Source of the DNA: Bhargavaea cecembensis
Lineage (GTDB): Bacteria; Bacillota; Bacilli; Bacillales_A; Planococcaceae
Direction: 5' to 3'
Length of the DNA stretch: 64,000 bases
Assembly: GCF_001619585.1 (NCBI RefSeq)
Contig: NZ_LQNT01000009.1
Coordinates: forward strand, 310,001-374,000
The position numbers and the translations under genes were made by a program. The notes under the pieces were generated by a model. The model saw nothing but the letters and a program-made list of their open reading frames with translations, ran no database searches and was not told the origin of the DNA. Within the stretch, counting starts at the first letter, position 1. Every line of letters begins with the position of its first letter. This document shows, piece after piece, positions 38,136-47,127 of this stretch.

Positions 38136-39806
38136 ATGAAATCGGTCAAGAATGATCAGACAGCCGTATTTGCGCTCGGCGGACTGGGCGAAATCGGCAA
38201 GAACACGTATGGTGTCCAATTCCAGGATGAAATCATCCTGATCGATGCCGGGATCATGTTCCCGGAAGATGATCTGCTGGGCATCGACTATGTGATTCCC
38301 GACTACACGTACATCGAGCGGAATGTCGACAAAGTAAAAGGTCTTTTCATCACACACGGACATGAAGACCATATCGGCGGTATTCCGTACCTGCTCAAGA
38401 AAGTCAACATCCCGGTCTACGGCGGCAAGCTGGCGCTGGGCCTCCTGCGAAACAAGCTTGAGGAGCATGGGCTCCTCCGCCGCACGAAGCTGATCGAGGT
38501 GGAAGAAGATGACGTGTTCAAGTTCAGAAAGACATCCGTCAGCTTTTTCAGGACGACACACAGTATTCCGGATGCATTCGGGATTGTCGTGAAAACGCCT
38601 CCCGGAAATGTCGTCCACACAGGTGACTTCAAGTTTGACTTCACCCCGGTCGGCGAGCCTGCAAACCTGGCGAAAATGGCCCAGATCGGAGAAGAGGGCG
38701 TCCTTTGCCTGCTCTCCGACAGTACAAATGCGGAAGTGCCCGACTTCACGATGTCAGAGAAAACCGTCGGTGAAAGCATTGACGAAATTTTTCGGAAGGT
38801 GAACGGACGCATCATTTTTGCGACCTTCGCCTCCAACATCTACCGGCTCCAGCAGGCTGTCGAAGCCGCCATCCGTCATGGCAGGAAAATCGCCGTGTTC
38901 GGGCGGAGCATGGACAACGCCATCACCATCGGCACGGAACTCGGGTACATCGATGCACCGAAAGAAATGTTTGTGGATACCCAGACACTCAACCGTCTTC
39001 CTGCGAACGAGGTCATGATCCTCTGTACGGGAAGCCAGGGTGAACCGATGGCGGCCCTTTCGAGGATTGCAAACGGCACTCACCGCCAGATCCAGATTCA
39101 GCCCGGGGATACGGTCATCTTCTCCTCATCCCCGATTCCGGGCAATATCGCCAGCGTCAACCGGACGATCAACCTGCTGTTCCGTGCAGGCGCTGAAGTC
39201 ATTCACGGGTCACTCAACAATATCCACACATCCGGGCACGGTTCCCAGCAGGAGCAGAAGCTCATGCTCCGCCTGATCAAGCCGAAGTTCTTCATGCCGA
39301 TCCACGGGGAATACCGGATGCTGAAGACCCACGCCGGTCTTGCCGTCCAGTGCGATGTGCCGGAGGACAATATCTTCATCATGGAGAATGGCGATGTTCT
39401 CGCGCTGAGTCCGGATGAGGCTCATCTGGCGGGCCGGATTCCGTCGGGTGACGTCTACATCGACGGCAGCGGAATCGGCGACATCGGCAATGTCGTCCTG
39501 CGTGACCGCCGCGTTCTGTCCGAAGACGGCTTGGTCATCGTAGTTGTCACGCTGAACAAGGCCAAAGGCAAAATTGTCGCCGGCCCTGATCTGATCTCCC
39601 GCGGATTCGTCTACATGCGTGAATCCGGGCAAATGATCAACGAGGCGCAGTCGATGCTGAACCGCCGGCTCCGCCAGTCGGTCGCCAACTCTGACACGCC
39701 GGATACCGAGGCGCTGAAAAGCCAGATCACGGATATCCTCGGCCCGTACCTGTACGAACAGACCAAGCGAAAACCGATGATTCTTCCGGTCGTCATGGAA
39801 GTCTGA
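38136..39806 (+). CDS. rnjA: Ribonuclease J1
   Basis: 556 residues. Metallo-beta-lactamase/beta-CASP ribonuclease with 5'-exonuclease and endonuclease activity, central to mRNA decay. Metal motif [43 protein letters not shown], the beta-CASP segment [12 protein letters not shown] and [18 protein letters not shown], and [25 protein letters not shown]. The C-terminal part ([17 protein letters not shown] on) is the J1 type. The ATG at 38136 gives [20 protein letters not shown], agreeing with the known N-terminus; an upstream in-frame GTG does not. Confidence 0.97.
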   Translation: MKSVKNDQTAVFALGGLGEIGKNTYGVQFQDEIILIDAGIMFPEDDLLGIDYVIPDYTYIERNVDKVKGLFITHGHEDHIGGIPYLLKKVNIPVYGGKLALGLLRNKLEEHGLLRRTKLIEVEEDDVFKFRKTSVSFFRTTHSIPDAFGIVVKTPPGNVVHTGDFKFDFTPVGEPANLAKMAQIGEEGVLCLLSDSTNAEVPDFTMSEKTVGESIDEIFRKVNGRIIFATFASNIYRLQQAVEAAIRHGRKIAVFGRSMDNAITIGTELGYIDAPKEMFVDTQTLNRLPANEVMILCTGSQGEPMAALSRIANGTHRQIQIQPGDTVIFSSSPIPGNIASVNRTINLLFRAGAEVIHGSLNNIHTSGHGSQQEQKLMLRLIKPKFFMPIHGEYRMLKTHAGLAVQCDVPEDNIFIMENGDVLALSPDEAHLAGRIPSGDVYIDGSGIGDIGNVVLRDRRVLSEDGLVIVVVTLNKAKGKIVAGPDLISRGFVYMRESGQMINEAQSMLNRRLRQSVANSDTPDTEALKSQITDILGPYLYEQTKRKPMILPVVMEV

Positions 39807-39810
39807 TTGA

Positions 39811-39850
39811 AAAAAGCTGCACGGATACCCAATCCGTGCAGCTTTTTTAT
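39811..39850 (+). terminator. rnjA terminator
   Basis: AAAAAGCTGCACGGAT / ATCCGTGCAGCTTTTT, 16-bp stem, then T-run. Confidence 0.92.
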
Positions 39851-39861
39851 TCTTATCGACC

Positions 39862-39896
39862 GCAAGAAAGCCCCGGCAAAATACCGCCGGGGCTTT
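39862..39896 (-). terminator. Probable terminator of the ktrC-like gene
   Basis: AAAGCCCCGGC (39867-39877) / GCCGGGGCTTT (39886-39896). The T-run on the minus strand is short. Confidence 0.65.
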
Positions 39897-39905
39897 CAGT
39901 GCTGC

Positions 39906-40568
39906 TCAATGCAGCGCTTTCTTCTCAAAACGCAGGATATCCGCATCGGAGCCGATGATAATCAGAATATCCCCTTCATGGATCGGTTCCTCCGCCATCG
40001 GGGAGACCACTACGTCTTCCCCCCTCTTGATTGCCACGATGTTGATGCCATACCTGGCCCGGATATCGAGATCCAGGATGGAATGGCCCGCAAGCATTTC
40101 ATTCGCCTTGATCTCCATGATGGAATGCTCTTCGGATAACTCGAGATAATCGAGGATGTTATTTGAAATCATATTGTTCGCGATCCGGATCCCCATGTCC
40201 CGCTCGGGATGGACGACCTGGTCTGCCCCAATTTTCTGGAGCACCTTCGCGTGATAGTCGTTTTGGGCCTTCACTGTGATTTTTTCGACGCCCAGTTCCT
40301 TCAGGATCAGGGTGGTCAGGATGCTGGACTGGATATCCTCCCCGATTGCGACAATCACGTGTTCGAAATTCCGGATGCCGAGCGACACAAGCGCCTGCTC
40401 GTCGGTCGTATCCGCCACAACAGCCTGTGTGGCAATAGCAGCGAACTCGTCCACCCGCTCAGAATCCTGGTCAATTGCGAGGACGTCCGCCCCCTGCTCG
40501 ACCAATTCCCGGCAGATGCTTCCGCCGAATCGCCCCAGTCCGACTACGACAAATTCTTTCTTCATCAT
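39906..40568 (-). CDS. ktrC: Potassium uptake regulatory subunit, KtrC/TrkA type (RCK domains)
   Basis: 220 residues. RCK-N Rossmann domain with VVGLGRFGGSICRELVEQG and LAIDQDSERVDEFA, then an RCK-C domain (about 135-220, IMEIKANEMLAGHSILDLDI). In B. subtilis KtrC (YkqB) gates the K+ channel KtrD, and RCK-C binds c-di-AMP. No KtrD-type channel gene is in this window. It lies downstream of rnjA as ykqB does in B. subtilis. YkuL at 61.4 kb is another c-di-AMP-associated family. GGAGG lies 8 nt before the ATG. Confidence 0.9.
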   Translation of the reverse strand: MMKKEFVVVGLGRFGGSICRELVEQGADVLAIDQDSERVDEFAAIATQAVVADTTDEQALVSLGIRNFEHVIVAIGEDIQSSILTTLILKELGVEKITVKAQNDYHAKVLQKIGADQVVHPERDMGIRIANNMISNNILDYLELSEEHSIMEIKANEMLAGHSILDLDIRARYGINIVAIKRGEDVVVSPMAEEPIHEGDILIIIGSDADILRFEKKALH

Positions 40569-40674
40569 CCATGCCTCCAGCCGCCGGCCCGCCCGGTGCG
40601 GACCGCACGAAAATTACAGCTACAAATCCCGTTTACGCCTACCCCGAAAAAGGAAAGGATGATAGGGAGGCTGT

Positions 40675-40959
40675 TCAGCCACGATCAAACGGACGCTTTG
40701 GCCGGTCCGTGCAGAATTGACATTTCGGATCAGTGCAGGTTTCTTCGCGCCACTCATTGCAACCGGCGCAATACGCGGAATCATAGGTGGCATCGTAGGA
40801 CAGTGGTTCCAGACAGAATTCACAATAATCATCCAGCTCTTCATATGGAATGATGCGGTCTTTTGTCATCAGAAAAACCCCTTCGATGACGGGCGTTACG
40901 CCATTGCGGCTGCGCCCCCGGCCATGGTCCGGACCCGGGAAGAAATTGTTCTTGCCCAT
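40675..40959 (-). CDS. Small Cys-rich, zinc-ribbon-like protein
   Basis: 94 residues from the ATG at 40959, preceded by AAAGGAGG at 7 nt. An N-terminal Gly/Arg-rich part (FPGPDHGRGRSRNG) leads to a Cys domain with CEFC, CAGC, CTDPKC and QFC, seven cysteines that could bind one or two zinc ions. An internal ATG (about 40866) also has a good GAAGGGG site 8 nt upstream and would give only the 63-residue Cys domain. I do not recognise the family. It lies upstream of, and on the same strand as, ktrC. Confidence 0.6.
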   Translation of the reverse strand: MGKNNFFPGPDHGRGRSRNGVTPVIEGVFLMTKDRIIPYEELDDYCEFCLEPLSYDATYDSAYCAGCNEWREETCTDPKCQFCTDRPKRPFDRG

Positions 40960-41026
40960 TGCCACCCCTCCTTTTTCCAATAGTGTACCACATCATCCCA
41001 AAACTACAATGAATCGCGGTGAAAAC

Positions 41027-42484
41027 ATGGCTGAGGTTCCTGATACGAAAGACTTCGTCGTAAATGACGGATATCTCTCCTTTATCCTTCCGTTTGCCTA
41101 TAGGAAAAAACAGATCCGAAAAGCGGCGGATGCCCTAGGTAAAGATGGCTTTCACTTTTTCACACTGGAAGATCCCGGGGGGCGGATCAATGATCTCTAT
41201 GAAGGATCTGTCGAGATTTCCCAGGAAGAACTGGATCAGTACTTTCTCCCCTACGTGGAACGTAAAATCTTCCCCCCGACTGTTGAAGAATACGGCTTCC
41301 ATCGTTTCTACAAGGTGGTCGGCGAAGATTTCTCATTGACTGCAGACGGAGAACGGTATCCATTCCGCTTCATGAGCCTGGATGTGACTCTTGGGCCTTT
41401 CGGCATCGCATTTCTGACGTCCAGAGTACGTCTGCAGGACAAAGATCTGCCACTGTCCTCCGTCCTCAACTTTATGCAGCATTTCAGGGCGACGGAAAAC
41501 AGGCTGAAGGAAGAAAAGGGTTCCGTCATCTATTGTGAAGACGGCAAAGAATTCTCAAGTGTCCACGAGTTTCTTCTTGAACGGCTCGCCTCGGCAATCA
41601 GGCCGTATATCATCCATGATGAGCGGCTCACAGGGTATTTCGGCAGCCTGCCGTATTTCGAGGATGAGCGGATGTTCGTCACTTCCTTCCTGTTCGCCGA
41701 GCCGGGAACGGAAATTACGGATGAGCAGTTGTTCCGGATCGGCAGGGTCGACGGAATCAGCCCTGACGGTAAACCGTTCATCTCATCATCCAACATGACC
41801 TACATAAAGGACTATTTGGACGAATATCTGCACGACCGCTGGGCACCGAACCTGTATACGCTGGCCACAGACTTCTCCTATACCAATGTGACCACGAAAA
41901 GCCCCGAGGAGATGCAGCGCCCGCTGGCCCACTTTATGGGAACACACTACTACAATTTTCTGTTGCACTACTTTTACAGGATCATGCTCCTCCGTGTATC
42001 GTTCGAGTACAGCCGGCTCCAATGGGACAAGGATGAAGAATATCTGAAACGTCTGATTGAGCTGATCACGATTTTCTCGTCCTGGTATTACTTTAAGCAT
42101 GTCAGTGTCCGCCAGGAAGGGCGGGAACTCGGTCTGCTCTTCAGGCATGCATTCAGCCTTGACGACCTTTTCCAGGAAGTTCGCACCACGCTGGATGAGC
42201 TGTACCGGACACAGGAAAACGCGGCCGCAAACAGGATGAATCTTCTCCTCTTCTTCCTTACGGTTTTTACGGTCATCTCAGGCATCTACGGGATGAACCT
42301 TGTAATCGAAGATTGGAAAAACGATACAAGCTGGCGTGAGATTACTTCATACGGATTGTTCGGCTGGATCGCGCTGATTACCGCTCTTCTCGGCATCGGC
42401 ATGTCCATCTACCTGTTCTTCACTTATCTCGGCCGCATTACTTGGCGTAAACTCAAAAGAAAATTCGATGATCTGGACTTCTGA
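41027..42484 (+). CDS. Divergent CorA-like membrane protein
   Basis: About 485 residues. A long soluble N-terminal region (1-390; LSFILPFAYRKKQI, FRFMSLDVTLGPFGIAFLTS, PYFEDERMFVTSFLFAEPG) ends in a predicted helical stretch (FRHAFSLDDLFQEVRTTLDE), then two C-terminal helices: MNLLLFFLTVFTVISGIYGM ending in the YGMN signature of CorA, and GLFGWIALITALLGIGMSI. The C-terminal architecture is that of CorA-type Mg2+/Co2+ channels, while the N-terminal domain is much longer than usual and I do not recognise it. Start chosen at 41027 (GGTGA upstream); 41009 is possible. Divergent from the Cys-rich gene. Confidence 0.65.
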   Translation: MAEVPDTKDFVVNDGYLSFILPFAYRKKQIRKAADALGKDGFHFFTLEDPGGRINDLYEGSVEISQEELDQYFLPYVERKIFPPTVEEYGFHRFYKVVGEDFSLTADGERYPFRFMSLDVTLGPFGIAFLTSRVRLQDKDLPLSSVLNFMQHFRATENRLKEEKGSVIYCEDGKEFSSVHEFLLERLASAIRPYIIHDERLTGYFGSLPYFEDERMFVTSFLFAEPGTEITDEQLFRIGRVDGISPDGKPFISSSNMTYIKDYLDEYLHDRWAPNLYTLATDFSYTNVTTKSPEEMQRPLAHFMGTHYYNFLLHYFYRIMLLRVSFEYSRLQWDKDEEYLKRLIELITIFSSWYYFKHVSVRQEGRELGLLFRHAFSLDDLFQEVRTTLDELYRTQENAAANRMNLLLFFLTVFTVISGIYGMNLVIEDWKNDTSWREITSYGLFGWIALITALLGIGMSIYLFFTYLGRITWRKLKRKFDDLDF

Positions 42485-42489
42485 TCTTT

Positions 42490-42528
42490 TGTCCGGCACG
42501 CTTCAGCAGCGCGCCGGGCTTTTTGATT
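42490..42528 (+). terminator. Terminator after the CorA-like gene
   Basis: An imperfect GC-rich hairpin with arms CCGGC...GCC GG around 42491-42517, then GCTTTTTG. Confidence 0.6.
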
Positions 42529-42555
42529 TTCCTTTTGTAAATTAGCCATTTTCTC

Positions 42556-42583
42556 TTGCAATCACAAATGGATTTTGTATAAT
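42556..42583 (+). promoter_or_regulatory. Sigma-A promoter of the regulator-potABCD operon
   Basis: TTGCAA (42556-42561), 16 nt, TATAAT (42578-42583). The inferred start is near 42590. Confidence 0.75.
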
Positions 42584-42598
42584 AAAATCCGCTATTGC

Positions 42599-42626
42599 TA
42601 AACTTAAAGTTTATTATAAGTAAACT
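42599..42626 (+). promoter_or_regulatory. Palindromic operator downstream of the pot promoter
   Basis: TAAACTTAAAGTTTA (42599-42613) is a perfect 15-bp palindrome. The half-site recurs as TAAACT at 42621-42626, pairing with AGTTTA at 42608-42613. Three half-sites just downstream of the inferred start suit autorepression by the XRE-cupin protein encoded next. Confidence 0.6.
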
Positions 42627-42642
42627 CCACAGGAGGCTGCCC

Positions 42643-43182
42643 ATGCAAATCGGGAAAAAAATCAAGCAGCTACGGCTGAAAAAAGGGCTCACACAGGAAG
42701 AACTGGGCGAGCGGACGGATTTGAGCAAGGGCTACATCTCCCAGCTTGAACGCGATCATACTTCGCCGTCCATCGAAACCCTGTTTTCTCTTTTGGAAGT
42801 ACTTGGTTCATCCCCCAAGGAGTTTTTCGACGATGGCCCTGCGGCCAAAGTCGTCTTCAGCAAGGACGAACATATCCTGAACACCGACGAGGACCGGGGT
42901 TATTCCGTCCGCTGGCTCGTATCCGGGTCAAATGAGAAGGAAATGGAGCCTGTCCTGCTGGTTCTTGGACCCGGAGGGGTATTTAAGGAGTTTGAACCTT
43001 CCCTCTCCCAGACATTCATTTTCGTGCTGAAAGGGCAAATCCTGCTCCGATTGGGTACAGAGAGTTATATGGCCGGTGCGGGCGATGCGCTTTACTACGA
43101 GGCATCGCATGAGCATCAGCTGTCAAATGCCGGCCCCGGGGAGGCCAGATGCCTGCTCGTCGCCACTGATTCGTATTTGTGA
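42643..43182 (+). CDS. XRE-family regulator with cupin domain, probable polyamine-responsive repressor
   Basis: 179 residues. The helix-turn-helix (1-60) reads IGKKIKQLRLKKGLTQEELG and TDLSKGYISQLERDHTSPSI. A C-terminal cupin (about 105-175) has FIFVLKGQILLRLG, AGDALYYEASHEHQLSN. This HTH-cupin form (PuuR type) often regulates polyamine genes. It starts 22 nt upstream of potA on the same strand, so it is probably part of the operon. AGGAGG lies 6 nt before the ATG at 42643. Ligand not proven. Confidence 0.85.
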   Translation: MQIGKKIKQLRLKKGLTQEELGERTDLSKGYISQLERDHTSPSIETLFSLLEVLGSSPKEFFDDGPAAKVVFSKDEHILNTDEDRGYSVRWLVSGSNEKEMEPVLLVLGPGGVFKEFEPSLSQTFIFVLKGQILLRLGTESYMAGAGDALYYEASHEHQLSNAGPGEARCLLVATDSYL

Positions 43183-43204
43183 TTATTGATATTGGAGGTA
43201 AGAC

Positions 43205-44311
43205 ATGACCCAACAGCCTATTATCCGCTTCGACAATGTCTCCAAGCGGTACAACGACGATACGACCGTTCTGAACAACATCAGCTTTGAAATGGAACGC
43301 GGCAAGTTTTATACCCTGCTTGGCCCTTCCGGATGCGGGAAGACGACCATTCTCCGCCTGATTGCAGGATTCATCGAGCCCAGCAGCGGCGAAATCCAGT
43401 TTAACGGACAGAAAATCAACGACACCCCGCCAAACGAGCGACAGGTCAATACCGTTTTCCAGGACTACGCCCTCTTCCCGCACCTGAATGTGTTCGAGAA
43501 TGTCGCCTTCGGGCTGCGCATTAAGAAGATTAAACAGGCGGAAGTCAAACGCCGTGTCGAGGAAGCACTTCAGTTTGTCAACCTTCAGGGATACGGAGAC
43601 CGTGAAATTTCCGAGATGTCCGGCGGCCAGCGCCAGCGGGTCGCCATCGCCCGTGCCATCGTGAACGACCCGGAAATCATCCTCCTTGATGAGCCGCTGT
43701 CCGCGCTTGACCTGAAGCTCAGGACCGAAATGCAATACGAGCTCCGCGAATTGCAGCAGCGCCTCGGCAAAACGTTCATCTTCGTCACTCATGACCAGGA
43801 AGAAGCACTCGCGATGTCGGATGAGATTTTCGTCATGAATGCGGGAGCAATCGTCCAATCCGGAACGCCGATCGATATTTACGACGAGCCGATCAACCGA
43901 TTTGTCGCTGACTTTATCGGCGAATCCAATATTGTGGACGGTGTCATGATCCGTGACCATCTCGTCCGGTTCGCAGGCAGAGAATTTGAGTGCGTCGATG
44001 CAGGCCTGGACCCTAATGAAAAAATCGAAGTCGTCATCCGTCCGGAAGACCTGGAGATCACTTCCCCGGACCGCGGGAAGCTCGTTGTGAAGGTGGACAC
44101 CCAGCTGTTCCGGGGCGTTCACTATGAACTGTCGACGTATGACCGGGACGGCAATGAGTGGCTCGTGCATTCCACGAAAAAAGCACAGGTCGGCGACGAG
44201 ATCGGCCTGGACTTTGACCCTGAGGCAATCCACGTCATGAGGCTGAACGAATCGGAAGAAGATTTCGACCGGAGGCTAGAGTCCTACGAGGTGTCCGACC
44301 ATGCAGAATAA
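43205..44311 (+). CDS. potA: Spermidine/putrescine ABC transporter ATP-binding protein (PotA)
   Basis: 368 residues. Walker [16 protein letters not shown], signature [15 protein letters not shown], Walker [18 protein letters not shown]-loop [10 protein letters not shown], and a C-terminal TOBE-like domain (from about 265). Drives import of polyamines. Its end overlaps the potB start by 11 bp. Confidence 0.94.
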   Translation: MTQQPIIRFDNVSKRYNDDTTVLNNISFEMERGKFYTLLGPSGCGKTTILRLIAGFIEPSSGEIQFNGQKINDTPPNERQVNTVFQDYALFPHLNVFENVAFGLRIKKIKQAEVKRRVEEALQFVNLQGYGDREISEMSGGQRQRVAIARAIVNDPEIILLDEPLSALDLKLRTEMQYELRELQQRLGKTFIFVTHDQEEALAMSDEIFVMNAGAIVQSGTPIDIYDEPINRFVADFIGESNIVDGVMIRDHLVRFAGREFECVDAGLDPNEKIEVVIRPEDLEITSPDRGKLVVKVDTQLFRGVHYELSTYDRDGNEWLVHSTKKAQVGDEIGLDFDPEAIHVMRLNESEEDFDRRLESYEVSDHAE

Positions 44312-45125
44312 ATCGACACGTGCGCTTTACCTCATTCCTTATGGAGCCTGGATCGCACTGTTTGTCGTCGCGCCGATTGCACTTGTCGTCTACTATTCAC
44401 TGTTCGATATCCACGGTGACTTTACATTTGCCAACTACAAGGCGTTCTTTTCTTCGATCTATCTGGAGCTGACGCTCAGCTCGTTCTGGTACGCCTTCCT
44501 GATCACGCTTTTCTCGCTGCTGATCGCGTATCCGACCGCCTATTTCCTGACGAAAACCAGGCACAAGCAGCTCTGGCTGTTGCTGATCATCATTCCGTCC
44601 TGGATCAACCTGCTTCTGAAGACTTATGCCTTCATCGGTATTTTCGGTCAGTACGGTCCGATCAACGCCTTTTTCGCAGCAATAGGAATCGGTTCCACAC
44701 AGCTGCTGTTCACTGATTTCAGCTTTATTTTCGTGTCGGTCTATATTTTTATTCCGTTCATGATCCTTCCAATATTCAACGCGATTGACCGTCTCAATCC
44801 TGCTCTGATTGATGCATCGCGCGATCTTGGGGCAAGTCCATGGACGACATTCCGCAGGGTCATCCTTCCGCTCACGATGAACGGCGTGAAATCCGGCATT
44901 CAGGTGACTTTCATCCCGGCGCTTTCACTGTTCATGATCACCCGGCTCATTGCAGGAAACAAGGTCATTACGCTCGGCACGGCCATTGAACAGCAGTTCC
45001 TCGTCACCCAGAACTGGGGAATGGGCTCGACGATTGCCGTCTTCCTGATCCTGTTCATGTTCATCATCATGCTGTTCACCGGCCAGAAGGAGAAAGGAGG
45101 CGCATCCATTGGGAAAACAAAGTAA
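44301..45125 (+). CDS. potB: Spermidine/putrescine ABC transporter permease (PotB)
   Basis: 274 residues with six helices. The EAA-type loop [20 protein letters not shown] contacts PotA. First helix [19 protein letters not shown]. Overlaps both potA and potC, so translation is coupled. Confidence 0.93.
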   Translation: MQNKSTRALYLIPYGAWIALFVVAPIALVVYYSLFDIHGDFTFANYKAFFSSIYLELTLSSFWYAFLITLFSLLIAYPTAYFLTKTRHKQLWLLLIIIPSWINLLLKTYAFIGIFGQYGPINAFFAAIGIGSTQLLFTDFSFIFVSVYIFIPFMILPIFNAIDRLNPALIDASRDLGASPWTTFRRVILPLTMNGVKSGIQVTFIPALSLFMITRLIAGNKVITLGTAIEQQFLVTQNWGMGSTIAVFLILFMFIIMLFTGQKEKGGASIGKTK

Positions 45126-45909
45126 TGTGCAGAAGCTATTTCTTGCGCTTGTATTCATCATCCTGTATGCGCCGATCTTTTTCCTGATCTTCTACTCGTT
45201 CAACTCGAACGGGACGATGTCGTCGTTCGAATCTTTCACATGGGAACATTACGCAGCCGTATTCGAAGACACCCGGCTGATCATGATCGTGTTCAACACG
45301 GTCATTGTCGCCCTATTGTCGGCACTGGTATCAACCGCAGTCGGTGTTCTTGGTGCCCTTGCAATTGTCTATCTGAAAAACCGGAAGCTCCGCAGCACAC
45401 TGCTGTCCCTGAACAACGTGCTGATCGTCAGTCCGGACGTCATCATCGGGGCGTCGTTCCTGATTCTCTTCACCGCAGTTGGTGTGCGCCTCGGATTTGC
45501 ATCGGTGCTGATTTCGCACATCGCCTTCAGCATACCGATCGTCGTCCTCATGGTGCTCCCGAAACTGCTGGAGATGAGCGATTCGCTGATCGATGCCGCC
45601 CGCGACCTTGGCGCATCGGGCAGGGACGTGCTGACGCGCGTCATCATCCCGTACATCAAGCCGGGCATCTTCGCAGGCTTTTTCCTGGCACTCACCTACT
45701 CGCTTGATGACTTTGCCGTGACGTTCTTCGTCACCGGCAACGGCTTCAGTACCCTGTCAGTCGAAATCTACTCAATGGCCCGCGCAGGAATTACGCTGAC
45801 GATCAATGCACTGTCCGGCCTGATCTTTGTCGTCACCGTCGGACTGGTCCTCGTCTACTATGCGCTGAACCGGCGGAACCGCACACCTTTCACGGGGGTG
45901 AAAAAATGA
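45109..45909 (+). CDS. potC: Spermidine/putrescine ABC transporter permease (PotC)
   Basis: 266 residues, six helices, EAA loop DAARDLGASGRDVLTRVIIP, typical PotC segments SFNSNGTMSSFESFTWEHY and YSLDDFAVTFFVTG. It overlaps potB by 17 bp and potD by 4 bp (ATGA). Confidence 0.93.
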   Translation: MGKQSNVQKLFLALVFIILYAPIFFLIFYSFNSNGTMSSFESFTWEHYAAVFEDTRLIMIVFNTVIVALLSALVSTAVGVLGALAIVYLKNRKLRSTLLSLNNVLIVSPDVIIGASFLILFTAVGVRLGFASVLISHIAFSIPIVVLMVLPKLLEMSDSLIDAARDLGASGRDVLTRVIIPYIKPGIFAGFFLALTYSLDDFAVTFFVTGNGFSTLSVEIYSMARAGITLTINALSGLIFVVTVGLVLVYYALNRRNRTPFTGVKK

Positions 45910-46982
45910 AGGAAATTATCCGTGCCGCAGTTGCCGTCATCGTCGTATCTGCACTGCTCCTCTACATCAACAGCCAGCTCGGCAAAACATCGGGCAGCTC
46001 GGGCAACGACACCATCACCGTCTACAACTGGGGTGAATACCTGGATCCGGAACTCCTGGATCAGTTCACGGAGGAAACCGGAATCCGCGTCGTCTATGAG
46101 ACATTCGATTCGAACGAGGCGATGATGACGAAGGTTGAGCAGGGAGGGACGTCCTATGATGTCGCCATGCCGTCCGAGTACATGATCGAGAAGATGAAGG
46201 AGGAAGACCTCCTCATCCCGCTTGATCACTCCAAGATACCGAATTTGGACAATATCGACCCTTACTTCCTGGACCTGCCATTCGATCCGGGCAATGAATA
46301 CTCCGTCCCCTATTTCTGGGGAACGGTCGGCATCGCCTTTAACCCCGATCTGCTCGAGGAGGACTTTGACTTCACGAGCTGGGAGGACCTGTGGAGCCCC
46401 GAGCTCCGCCAGCAGGTCATTCTCGTCGACAGTGCGCGTGAGGTGATGGGGATGGGACTGAACAGCCTCGGCTACTCCCTCAACTCGACCGATGAGTCCG
46501 AACTGAATGCCGCTTCTGCCAAACTGGATGAGCTCACGCCGAATGTCAAAGCGATCATCGGCGATGAGATTGTTGAAATGATGCGGCGGAGCGAGGCGGC
46601 CATCGCCCTTACCTGGTCCGGCCAGGCCCTCGACATGATGTACGTCAACGAATCGATCGACTTCGCCGTCCCGGAGGAAGGTTCCAACCTCTGGTTCGAC
46701 AACATGATCATTCCGAAAACGGCAGACAACGTCGATGGGGCGCATCAGTTCATCAACTTCATGCTGGATGCGGAAGTTGCGGCCCAAAACGCCGACTGGG
46801 TCGGCTACTCCACGCCGAACGCAGCCGGACTTGAACTGATGGACCCGGAAGTGACCGGGGATGAGCGATTCTATCCGGATGAGGAAATCCGCGGACGCCT
46901 TGAAGTGTACCGGAACCTCGGACCGGAAATGACCGGTGAATACAACGAACGCTTCCTGCGCTTCAAGATGGGCATGAACTAA
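45906..46982 (+). CDS. potD: Polyamine-binding protein PotD, with an N-terminal membrane anchor instead of a lipobox
   Basis: 358 residues. Mature part starts ITVYNWGEYLDPELLDQF, with YDVAMPSEYMIEKM and VPYFWGTVGIAFN, the PotD/PotF polyamine-binding fold. The N-terminus is IIRAAVAVIVVSALLLYINS. It has no Cys, so the usual Gram-positive lipid anchor is absent, and the segment is probably an uncleaved anchor. Last gene of potABCD, followed by a terminator. Confidence 0.92.
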   Translation: MKEIIRAAVAVIVVSALLLYINSQLGKTSGSSGNDTITVYNWGEYLDPELLDQFTEETGIRVVYETFDSNEAMMTKVEQGGTSYDVAMPSEYMIEKMKEEDLLIPLDHSKIPNLDNIDPYFLDLPFDPGNEYSVPYFWGTVGIAFNPDLLEEDFDFTSWEDLWSPELRQQVILVDSAREVMGMGLNSLGYSLNSTDESELNAASAKLDELTPNVKAIIGDEIVEMMRRSEAAIALTWSGQALDMMYVNESIDFAVPEEGSNLWFDNMIIPKTADNVDGAHQFINFMLDAEVAAQNADWVGYSTPNAAGLELMDPEVTGDERFYPDEEIRGRLEVYRNLGPEMTGEYNERFLRFKMGMN

Positions 46983-46988
46983 ATCCGG

Positions 46989-47023
46989 CAGCCCGGAATC
47001 TGCAGATTCCGGGCTGTTTTTTC
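46989..47023 (+). terminator. potABCD terminator
   Basis: A 28-bp uninterrupted palindrome (46989-47016), arms CAGCCCGGAATCTG / CAGATTCCGGGCTG, then TTTTTT. Confidence 0.92.
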
Positions 47024-47127
47024 AATTCTCCGATATTTTTCTCCGAAGACATCACAGGGAAGTGTAACGGGTATTATGGGTATGGTAGAATTGTTTGAGA
47101 CACGAAATTTCAAAAGGGGGTCCGGGC

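Noticed and set aside
37652-38149. N-terminal extension of the HAD phosphatase
   Set aside because: No ribosome binding site, antisense to the small peptide gene and rpoY, and the HAD motif I normally lies at the very N-terminus.
43016-44233. 405-codon open frame on the minus strand
   Set aside because: Antisense to the XRE-cupin gene and potA; shadow frame.
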